A stretch of 64,000 bases of DNA. Origin: Singulisphaera sp. GP187 (GTDB lineage: Bacteria > Planctomycetota > Planctomycetia > Isosphaerales > Isosphaeraceae). A program made the position numbers and the translations under genes. The stretch's first letter is position 1, and the number at the start of each line of letters is the position of its first letter. The stretch is from NCBI RefSeq assembly GCF_900129635.1, contig NZ_FSRB01000002.1:2260727-2324726 (forward strand). Direction: 5' to 3'. The notes under the pieces were generated by a model. That model worked only from the letters and a program-made list of their open reading frames with translations, was not told where the DNA came from and did not search any database. Below, piece by piece: positions 1-7,709 of the stretch.

Positions 1-2
1 GG

Positions 3-2762
3 GCGATCCGGCAGAAGGCGGGCTTACGTCTGGACACGGCGGAATTCCTCCGCCGCGGGGGCGATGGCGGGCCTGCGATTGAGCCGGGCAAGAGCGCCGA
101 GAGCCTGATCCTCGAGCGGGTGGCCGAGGCGGCCGGCGCCGAGCGAATGCCGCCCGAGAGCGAGGGTGTGCCACTAACCGCCGTAGAGGTCGAGACACTC
201 CGGGCCTGGATCGACCAGGGGGCCAACGCACCGCCGGAGCCGACCCCTGAGGATCCCCGCCGGCACTGGGCCTATCAGCCACCGGTTCGACTCGCGGTCC
301 CGCGCCCCAACGACCCAGCCTGGGCGAACAACTCGATCGACGCCTTTCTCGCCGCCGGCTATCAATCCCGAGGCCTGAAGCCGAGTCCGCCGGTGGCCGG
401 CGACCTTTGGCTCCGCCGCGTTTCGCTCGACCTGATCGGTCTGCCACCGACCCGTGCGGAACGGCAACGGTTTCTTGCCGACCGATCGGCCGACGCGGCG
501 AGTGGCGTTGTCGACCGCCTTCTCGCCGACCCGCGCCATGGCGAGCGCTGGGGACGGCATTGGATGGATGTCTGGCGCTATAGTGACTGGTACGGACTCG
601 GCGAGGAGATTCGCTACAGTCATCCTCATATCTGGCAATGGCGTGACTGGATCGTCGAGGCGCTGAACTCCGACAAGGGTTACAACCGGATGGTCGAGGA
701 GATGCTCGCCGGCGACGAGCTCGCCCCCGACGACCCGGAGACAATCAGAGCGACCGGATTTCTGGTGCGGAACTGGAATATTTTCAATCGGAACGCCTGG
801 CTCGATCACACCGTCGAGCACACCGCCCGCGCCTTCCTCGGCCTGACGATCCAGTGTGCCCGTTGCCACGACCACAAATTCGATCCGGTCTCCCAGGTCG
901 ACTATTACCGCCTTCGTGCCTTCTTCGAGCCTCACCACGTCCGGGTCGACCGAGTCCCGGGTCAGCCCGATCGCACCAAGGCGGGCTTGCCGCGGGTCTT
1001 CGATGACTTTCTGGAAACGTCGACGTACTTGTTCATTCGCGGTGATGAGACCACTCCCGATAAGACCCGACCGCTCCAGCCGGCGACTCCCAACGTCCTG
1101 GGGGGTGAGATCAAGATTGTCCCCGTTTCCCTCTCCGACGTTGCCGCCAGTCCCGACAAACGCGCGTTTGTCGCTCGCGAAGCACTCGAGGCCGTTCAGC
1201 AAGCCGTCGCGCAGGCCGGTTCCGTCGTCGCTGATGCTCGGAAGCGGTTCGAGCAGGCGGACAAAGCCCTCGCCGCCGCGACCGAATCCAACAATCAGGC
1301 CGAAACTCAAGTCAATGCCACCGCCGACAAGCCTGCCGAGCTCACGGCGGCGTTAGCCGCGGCTGCTTTGGTTATCGAGACGGTTGTCCGTGCGGATCGG
1401 GCCGCTCGCGACGCCCAGGTCGACCTCGATCTTGCAACGTCGCGTCTGGCCTTGGCCGAGGCCAGGCAGACGGCCTTGAAGGCGGTCCTGAGCGCCGAGG
1501 AACTTGAAGATCAGGGGGCCAAGGCCGACGGCTCCGAGGCGTGGGCCGAGGCCGCTCGAGCGGCGGTGACGGCTCAACGTCGACTCGCCTGGATCGAATC
1601 CAAGACCAACCGCCTGATCGCTCAGAGAGACCTGAGCCGCGCGCGACGCACCCTCGATGGCTTCCTCAACACGATTGGCGTTGACCCGAAGGCTGATCCC
1701 AACCAAGCGGCGCGCTCCAAGGTCGCCGGAGAGCTCGTCGAGGCACGCGGTCGACTCTCCCGTGCGGAATCGCAATTCGCCCGCGCAGAGAAATCCATCG
1801 GTGCACCCGTCACGACGGAATACACCCCGCGTGCGCTCGAATTTCCACGCGCCAAGACCACCTTTCGCGACATCCCGAGCAACGCCCCCTACGCCAAGAC
1901 GAGTACGGGCCGCCGACTCGCGCTGGCGCGTTGGCTCGTCGACCGCCGCAATCCCCTGACGGCCCGCGTCGCGGTGAATCATGTCTGGGCCCGTCACTTT
2001 GGCGAACCCTTGGTCGGTTCCTTCGACGACTTCGGTCTGAGAACGCCTCGGCCCGATCACCACGAGCTGCTCGATTGGTTGGCCGTCGAGTTCATCGAAT
2101 CCGGCTGGAGTTTCAAGCATCTGCATCGGTTGATCGTGACCTCGCAAGCGTACCGCATGCGCTCGACTGACGCGGGCGCCGCGGATTCGAACGTGGCCAT
2201 CGACCCTGACAATCATTACGTCTGGCGGATGAATGTTCAGCGTATGGAGGGAGAGGTGGTCCGAGACAGCGTCCTGTTCCTTGCCGGTCTCCTCGACCCC
2301 AAGCTCGGTGGGCCTGACTTGCCCGTCGCCTCGGCCGAGACCGGCACCCGTCGGACCCTCTACTACCGCTATGCGAGCGGAGAGAACATCCCGTTCCTCT
2401 CGGTCTTTGATGCCGCGAGCGTGACCGATTGTTACCGCCGCCCCACCACGATCGTGCCTCAGCAGGCACTCGCCTTGAGTAATAGTGGGATGATTCTGAC
2501 GCGAGCGGGGGACATCGCCTCGGTGATCGACCATGAAGTCGGTGCGGAGCCCGCGGTCCGGGGAGCGTTCATTGACTCCGCCTACGAGCGACTCCTGGGC
2601 CGGTCGCCGACCGTCGCGGAGCGGCTTGAGTGCGCGTCGGGCCTCGAGCGGCTCGCATCGGCGTTTGCCACGGAGAAGCAAGGCGCCTCACCGGAAGGTC
2701 GGGCGCGTGTGGCCCTGGTCCATGTGCTCTTGAATCATAACGATTTTATCACGATCCAATAA
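3..2762 (+). CDS. PSCyt1/DUF1549/DUF1553 (PSD1) planctomycete protein, 5' end cut by window edge
   Basis: The reading frame is open back to the first bases, so the start lies upstream. The visible N-terminus (about residues 1-75) is the tail of a PSCyt1 cytochrome-c-like domain (pattern GLRLDTAEFLRRGGDGGPAI). It is followed by DUF1549/PSCyt2 with the CARCHDHKFDP motif near residue 285, a CxxCH that could bind haem, and a C-terminal DUF1553/PSD1 domain (NPLTARVAVNHVWARHFG). Between these, about residues 380-600 form an Ala/Glu/Arg-rich stretch predicted to be coiled coil, which is larger than in the paralogue at 7710. Exported, probably periplasmic; biochemical role unknown. It is followed 14 bases later by a DUF1501 gene, the usual partner of this family. 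The family assignment is secure; any electron-transfer role is inference. Confidence 0.93.
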   Translation, partial: AIRQKAGLRLDTAEFLRRGGDGGPAIEPGKSAESLILERVAEAAGAERMPPESEGVPLTAVEVETLRAWIDQGANAPPEPTPEDPRRHWAYQPPVRLAVPRPNDPAWANNSIDAFLAAGYQSRGLKPSPPVAGDLWLRRVSLDLIGLPPTRAERQRFLADRSADAASGVVDRLLADPRHGERWGRHWMDVWRYSDWYGLGEEIRYSHPHIWQWRDWIVEALNSDKGYNRMVEEMLAGDELAPDDPETIRATGFLVRNWNIFNRNAWLDHTVEHTARAFLGLTIQCARCHDHKFDPVSQVDYYRLRAFFEPHHVRVDRVPGQPDRTKAGLPRVFDDFLETSTYLFIRGDETTPDKTRPLQPATPNVLGGEIKIVPVSLSDVAASPDKRAFVAREALEAVQQAVAQAGSVVADARKRFEQADKALAAATESNNQAETQVNATADKPAELTAALAAAALVIETVVRADRAARDAQVDLDLATSRLALAEARQTALKAVLSAEELEDQGAKADGSEAWAEAARAAVTAQRRLAWIESKTNRLIAQRDLSRARRTLDGFLNTIGVDPKADPNQAARSKVAGELVEARGRLSRAESQFARAEKSIGAPVTTEYTPRALEFPRAKTTFRDIPSNAPYAKTSTGRRLALARWLVDRRNPLTARVAVNHVWARHFGEPLVGSFDDFGLRTPRPDHHELLDWLAVEFIESGWSFKHLHRLIVTSQAYRMRSTDAGAADSNVAIDPDNHYVWRMNVQRMEGEVVRDSVLFLAGLLDPKLGGPDLPVASAETGTRRTLYYRYASGENIPFLSVFDAASVTDCYRRPTTIVPQQALALSNSGMILTRAGDIASVIDHEVGAEPAVRGAFIDSAYERLLGRSPTVAERLECASGLERLASAFATEKQGASPEGRARVALVHVLLNHNDFITIQ

Positions 2763-2776
2763 TTGGGACGGACGCC

Positions 2777-4261
2777 ATGGACGAACATCACGCAATGTGT
2801 GCCTGCCCTGGACCGACGCGTCGAGGGTTCCTGGCGGATGCCGGGATGGGGTTTGTCGGTCTGGCGCTGGGGGCGATGCTCCACCGTGATGGAGTGGTCC
2901 GCGCCAATTCCATTCCAGGCTGGGGTCCCCCCGACGGCCAGCCGCATTTTCCGCCACGGGCCAAACGGGTCATCTGGCTGATGATGCGCGGAGGTGTCAG
3001 CCACCTCGAGAGTTTCGACCCCAAGCCCGAATTGACGAAGAACGCGGGGAAGACGATCAACGAGAGTGCGTACAAGAATACGGTTTTCGGTTCGCCGTTC
3101 TTGAGGAACGTCCGCGAGCAGGTTGCCAACAACATCATCGATAAAACCAAGGTGAAGATCTATCCCACTCAGATTGGGTTCAAGAAGGGGGGGCAGAGCG
3201 GGATCGAGGTCAGCGACTGGTGGCCGCACGTCCGTGGCTGTGTGGACGACATTGCCGTGATTCGGTCGATGTACACGACCGACAACAACCACGGTGCCCA
3301 GATGGAATTCTTCACCGGGCGGCACCTGCTCGACGGCTGTTATCCGACGATTGGCGCGTGGGTCAACTACGGCCTCGGCGCGTTGAGCGATGACTTACCT
3401 CAGTTCATCTCGATGGGTCCGGCCCTCGAACACCAGTGCTTGGGGGCCACCGACGCCAACTACCTCGGCCCCGAGAACTCGGGCGTCACGCTCAAAATTG
3501 ACCCGGCGGACCCCCTGCCCTTCGCCCGGCCGGGAGTGCCGCTCGGGGCGAACGAGGCGGCGATGAAGGCCGACTTGCTGGGGCGACTCAACGGCCTATC
3601 CGCGCTCGAGTACCCGAACGACCCCAAGCTCCGCGCCCGGATCAAGTCGTACGAACTGGCCTTTCGGATGCAGACGGCCGTCCCGGAAGTCCTCCGCTTT
3701 CAGGAGGAAAACGAAGCGACGCGTCGACTCTATGGACTCGACCAGGACGTGACCCGTCCGTTCGGTCAGCAGATGCTGGCGGCCCGCCGCCTGGCCGAGC
3801 GAGGCGTTCGCTTCATCCAGGTCTTCCACGGCGATGGCGCCGCGGGCGCCTGGGACGCTCACTCCGGCCTGGTTGCCAACCACTCGACCCTTTGCGCCCA
3901 GGTTGACAAGCCGATCGCCGGCCTGATCACCGACCTCAAACAACGGGGCTTGCTCGAAGACACCGTGGTTGTCTGGGCGACCGAGTTCGGCCGGACCCCT
4001 TGTGCCCAAGGGGCCGATGGCCGTGACCACCACAACTACGGCTTCTCAATCTGGATGGCCGGTGGTGGGATCCGGGGGGGCATCGTCCATGGCGCAACCG
4101 ATGAGCTCGGGTTTCACGCGGTCGAGCATCGCCACTACGTCACCGACGTTCATGCGACTGTCCTCCACCTCCTCGGACTCGACTCGCGCCGGCTCGAAAT
4201 CCCCGGCCGCAAACGACTCGAAGTCGATCACGGCAAGCGAATTCAAGAAATTCTTGTGTAG
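2777..4261 (+). CDS. DUF1501 domain-containing Tat-exported protein
   Basis: A 494-residue protein with a twin-arginine signal near the N-terminus (TRRGFLADAGMGFVGLALG) and DUF1501 signatures: AKRVIWLMMRGGVSHLESFD, an ARRLAERGVRFIQVFHGDG core, and ATEFGRTP followed by a DGRDHHNYGFS metal-site-like stretch. As I recall, DUF1501 belongs to the alkaline phosphatase/sulfatase-like superfamily, which fits the Asp/His-rich motifs, but no substrate is known. It lies 14 bases after the PSD1 gene and is almost certainly in the same operon. Paralogues in this window start at 10252 and 32667. The ATG at 2777 precedes the Tat motif at the right distance. Confidence 0.93.
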   Translation: MDEHHAMCACPGPTRRGFLADAGMGFVGLALGAMLHRDGVVRANSIPGWGPPDGQPHFPPRAKRVIWLMMRGGVSHLESFDPKPELTKNAGKTINESAYKNTVFGSPFLRNVREQVANNIIDKTKVKIYPTQIGFKKGGQSGIEVSDWWPHVRGCVDDIAVIRSMYTTDNNHGAQMEFFTGRHLLDGCYPTIGAWVNYGLGALSDDLPQFISMGPALEHQCLGATDANYLGPENSGVTLKIDPADPLPFARPGVPLGANEAAMKADLLGRLNGLSALEYPNDPKLRARIKSYELAFRMQTAVPEVLRFQEENEATRRLYGLDQDVTRPFGQQMLAARRLAERGVRFIQVFHGDGAAGAWDAHSGLVANHSTLCAQVDKPIAGLITDLKQRGLLEDTVVVWATEFGRTPCAQGADGRDHHNYGFSIWMAGGGIRGGIVHGATDELGFHAVEHRHYVTDVHATVLHLLGLDSRRLEIPGRKRLEVDHGKRIQEILV

Positions 4262-4275
4262 TGGCATATTGAATC

Positions 4276-4369
4276 GTAGGGTGGGCACGGCCCACCTCTT
4301 CGACTCGAGGACCGTGGCGGTGGTGATCTGCTTCGTTCCCAGGTAAGACCTGGTGGGCCGTGCCCACCC
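4276..4369. repeat. REPIN-like inverted doublet of dispersed palindrome
   Basis: Two copies of the same 18-base sequence (GGGTGGGCACGGCCCACC at 4279-4296 and its exact reverse complement at 4352-4369) flank a spacer of about 55 bases. The element lies between two convergent genes just after the DUF1501 stop. Related copies occur near 29522, 35793-36020 and 44768-44839. The organisation resembles REP doublets (REPINs). A role as bidirectional terminator or RNA stabiliser is possible. Confidence 0.85.
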
Positions 4370-4440
4370 GACATGACGGCAAATGTCTTATCGGATTGGC
4401 ACGACGCATCAACGTTCCCTTAAGGTGGATTAAGGCGAAA

Positions 4441-7400
4441 TTATTCTTGCCAGGGCTGCTGGCGGAACCAATCGCGGAGGAGTTCCGCGGCAGGGCGGTC
4501 ATCGCCGGGGGGACGGTCGATGAGGGGCAAATCCTGGGCTCGCACCAGTTGGCGGATCAAGTGGTCGTTTTCCCCCGAGGGATCGGCGGCGATAACCGAC
4601 GGGTGAATGACGATGCAGTCCCAGCCCCCAAGGCCGAAGTTCAGAGACCAGTTCATAAGCCACGCGTAATCGTGGATGAACGCTTCCTGCACGCCTGGCT
4701 TGGCGGTACGCGGGACCGCGATCACGACGAGGTCGGGAGCCGCCGGACGAATTCGCGCCTTGGCATCTTGCTCCAGCTCCGCGAGCGTTTTCCCGTCCGT
4801 GGGCCAGGGAGTGACTTCGAGCTTGGCGTCGGGAGCCTCGGCCTTCAACGCTGCGCGGAGTAGGTCGTCGAAGGGGGGCATGGCGATGATCCGGATCGGT
4901 CGGCCCTCCTTGAGTTGGGCGGTCGTCCGCGCGAGCAAGGGAGTCGGTGGGGGGACGTCGGCCAGCGAGACGTCGGTTCCGGTGATCGCCTGGGCGATCG
5001 ATTCCGCGATCCGCTTGTGGCCGTCCATGTTGGGGTGGATCTCGTCACTCATCCCGAGCCGCCAGGCGCGCCCGTCACGGTTGCGCTGGGACTCTCCCCG
5101 GGCATAAATGTCGCAGACCGGGACGTTCAGTCGCCGCCCAACTTCACGCACGACATCACAGTAGGCGAGCAATTTCGTGATTGGGCGATCCCCGGTGTCG
5201 ATCACGTTGTTCGGCGTGCAGAGGAGCACCTCGACGCCCGCGGATTGGCACCGAGCGACGATCTCGTCGAGGTTCTTGCGGTACTCCTCGATCGGGATCC
5301 GGGCCACGTCGTTGAGGCCGAACATGACCGTGACGAGCGTGGGCTTGTGACTCAAGACATCGCGGTCGATCCGCGCCAGGGCGTCGCGCGTGGTATGACC
5401 GCTGATCCCGGCGTTGGTCATGGTGAGGTTGGCCGTGGGACAGGATCGTCGCAGGGCAAGCCTAAGCATATCGGTATAGGCTCGGCGCCCCCCGGTATGG
5501 TAATAGACCCCGGTCACACTGTCCCCGAAGCAGACGACTCGCACCGGCTTGCCCCCCTGAAGGGCTTCGCGGGTCGACTTGAGAACAGGCGGCTTCGGTT
5601 CCTCCCAGAGCACTCGAGCGACGAACAAGGCACCTTTCGCGCCGCGTTCTCGAGCCTTTTGGTCCCACAGACCCTCGGATACGGTGACCCAGGACTCGCG
5701 ATCGCTGATCGCCGCCGCCCCGAAATTGCCGAGCTCCGCGCCGCGCTCGGGTACGAGCACTCGTTCCGTTTCCCGGATGACCGAGAGCCGTTGCGGATCG
5801 ACCTGGGCGAGAAAGAGCGGGGCCCGGTGCCGCATGATGTGATCGTTGTTGGCGCCGCGACGGGTATAGATGAGGAAGAGGCAGTCGCCGTGAGCGAGCC
5901 AGTGTTGCTGCGTGTTGTAGCTCCCAAGTTCCTGGTCGTCGTCAAATGTCCAGGCCTTGACGGGTCGGTAGTGGAGCCCATCGTCGCCGGCGGTGACGTA
6001 TCCCTTCAGGTCGTTGCGGATCGTCAGGAAATACCGGCCCCCCGCGCGAATCAGCGACGGCTCATAGAGACCGCGGGCGACGTCCAACGCCAGGACGTCG
6101 CCGTGCTCGCGGTAGGTCAGCTTGTCTCCGTCGAACCCGCAGCGAACTACCGTTACGGCATATGGCACCTCAGCCGATCGGCCGATGTAGAACGGGAGAA
6201 GGATCGATCCGTCGGGTTCGACGACGAACTGGGCGCACGCGCTTCGGGCAAAGTTGAACGACTCGCCGTCCGGCATCTCGAGTCGTCGCCAGGCCGTCCA
6301 CCGACTCGACTTCGGGTCGAACACCGCGTACGCCGTCTGGTTGGAACGAGGCTGGTCCTCGAGTTGCTTCCCTTTTTTGCTGTACCGCACCTGGGCCCCG
6401 ACCGCGAGAACCTTGCCCGTTGCCGGATGCCAACCGGGGGTGACGTCCGCGACCGCCACGTCAACATCACCGGGCTCATGGATCCAGTCCAGCTCCGCAA
6501 CGGCGTCGGGCTCGGTCCAGGTCTGGCCGAGGTCTTTGCTCCGCATCATACTCAGACCCGAGTAGTGGTCGGACACGTTCAAATGCTTTTGCAAGGTCAT
6601 CAACACCTCGGGAACTCCCGGCTCGTTGGGCGACGGGATCGCCGTCACGCGCGGGTGATACCAGAGAAACTTGCCGTCGTTGTGCTCGAGCACGGTGTCA
6701 AGCCGGGTCGTGAACGGGACGCGAGGAGTGTTGGGCCGGACGGCTTCGAGGAGTACCGGAATCATCGCGTTCGCGAGGTCTTGGTGCCCGGCAGGATTGG
6801 GGTGGTAGCCGTCGGTCGTCCAGTCCTTCAGGGACTGGCCCTTGGCCTCTGCATCGGTCCAGCGCGCGAAGTGGTCGACGAGCGGCACCTGGCACTCCTT
6901 GGCCACCTCGCGACAGGCCACCATGAATGGGGCAAGGCGGAGGTTTCGGTTCTCGCCGAGCCCATTGAGCGGAGCGTTCTCCGCCTCACGCGGGGCCGTC
7001 ATCAAGACCGGATCGATCCCATGGAGCAGCAATCGTTCGACGATGGCGCGCAAGTTCTTCCGGAAGTCGTCCAGACTGACGCGCGGGCCTTCTTTGCCGG
7101 CATCCACATAGCTGTCGTTGGTGCCGTACATCACTGTGACGACTTGCGGCCGCGAATTGGTAATCGCGTCCAACCGCTTCAAGGCCTGGTCGGTCCGCTC
7201 GCCACCGATGCCCAGGTTGAGCACCCGGACATTGAGCCCCTTCGTCTTTAGTTCGCGTTCGCTGATCGCCGCGAACGTCTCTTCCGGTCGGACCCCCGCC
7301 CGGACACCGTGGGTGATTGAGTCGCCCAACGTCACGATGGTGAGAACGGGCGACGGTGAGGAAGGGGGAGCCGGGGGAGCGTCAGCCCTGGCAGTCGTGA

Positions 7401-7443
7401 ACAGCAAGACCCAGGAGGCCAGGTACGCGGTGGTTCGTCGCAT
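4441..7443 (-). CDS. secreted SGNH hydrolase - sialidase-fold propeller - SGNH hydrolase fusion
   Basis: About 1000 residues. The chosen ATG at 7443 gives MRRTTAYLASWVLLFTTARA, a Sec signal peptide; an ATG three codons upstream (7452) is possible. Domain 1 (about 33-240) is an SGNH/GDSL esterase: block I TLGDSITHG, block III MYGTND, block V DGYHPNPAGH. The middle (about 245-610) resembles a BNR/sialidase-type six-bladed propeller (SKDLGQTW, repeated aromatic/Asp strands). Domain 2 (about 640-870) is another SGNH esterase: CFGDSVTG, MFGLND, DEIHPNMDGH. The last 130 residues look like a third, degenerate SGNH fold without catalytic blocks. Probably removes acyl groups from and/or trims secreted polysaccharide; the substrate is unknown. 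It sits on the opposite strand between two PSD1-DUF1501 pairs. Confidence 0.85.
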   Translation of the reverse strand: MRRTTAYLASWVLLFTTARADAPPAPPSSPSPVLTIVTLGDSITHGVRAGVRPEETFAAISERELKTKGLNVRVLNLGIGGERTDQALKRLDAITNSRPQVVTVMYGTNDSYVDAGKEGPRVSLDDFRKNLRAIVERLLLHGIDPVLMTAPREAENAPLNGLGENRNLRLAPFMVACREVAKECQVPLVDHFARWTDAEAKGQSLKDWTTDGYHPNPAGHQDLANAMIPVLLEAVRPNTPRVPFTTRLDTVLEHNDGKFLWYHPRVTAIPSPNEPGVPEVLMTLQKHLNVSDHYSGLSMMRSKDLGQTWTEPDAVAELDWIHEPGDVDVAVADVTPGWHPATGKVLAVGAQVRYSKKGKQLEDQPRSNQTAYAVFDPKSSRWTAWRRLEMPDGESFNFARSACAQFVVEPDGSILLPFYIGRSAEVPYAVTVVRCGFDGDKLTYREHGDVLALDVARGLYEPSLIRAGGRYFLTIRNDLKGYVTAGDDGLHYRPVKAWTFDDDQELGSYNTQQHWLAHGDCLFLIYTRRGANNDHIMRHRAPLFLAQVDPQRLSVIRETERVLVPERGAELGNFGAAAISDRESWVTVSEGLWDQKARERGAKGALFVARVLWEEPKPPVLKSTREALQGGKPVRVVCFGDSVTGVYYHTGGRRAYTDMLRLALRRSCPTANLTMTNAGISGHTTRDALARIDRDVLSHKPTLVTVMFGLNDVARIPIEEYRKNLDEIVARCQSAGVEVLLCTPNNVIDTGDRPITKLLAYCDVVREVGRRLNVPVCDIYARGESQRNRDGRAWRLGMSDEIHPNMDGHKRIAESIAQAITGTDVSLADVPPPTPLLARTTAQLKEGRPIRIIAMPPFDDLLRAALKAEAPDAKLEVTPWPTDGKTLAELEQDAKARIRPAAPDLVVIAVPRTAKPGVQEAFIHDYAWLMNWSLNFGLGGWDCIVIHPSVIAADPSGENDHLIRQLVRAQDLPLIDRPPGDDRPAAELLRDWFRQQPWQE

Positions 7444-7709
7444 CGGTATCATCGATAGTCCGTCCCGTGTCGGAGGGTCGACTCGTTCAGGCCCCGACTC
7501 TATCACTGAAGATTGACAACTGCGAGTTTCCAACCGCTTCGGCGCGAAGGTAAACTGGGAAACCGACCGCTGCCCCCGCTCCTCATCCCAAATGCGATCG
7601 CACGAGTGCGACTCGCCGCGATTACCGCTTTGGATGAGCAGGCCGGTTGTGGTACAATTGTTTTTCAGTGTCATCAGAACAAAGCCCCTGGCCCTGATCG
7701 GACAACGTC

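Noticed and set aside
4915..7251. Long open plus-strand frame (778 codons) opposite the SGNH fusion gene
   Set aside because: It is a shadow of the GC-rich minus-strand gene: composition is Val/Gly/Arg/Asp-rich, no domain motif, and it covers clear SGNH catalytic motifs on the other strand.
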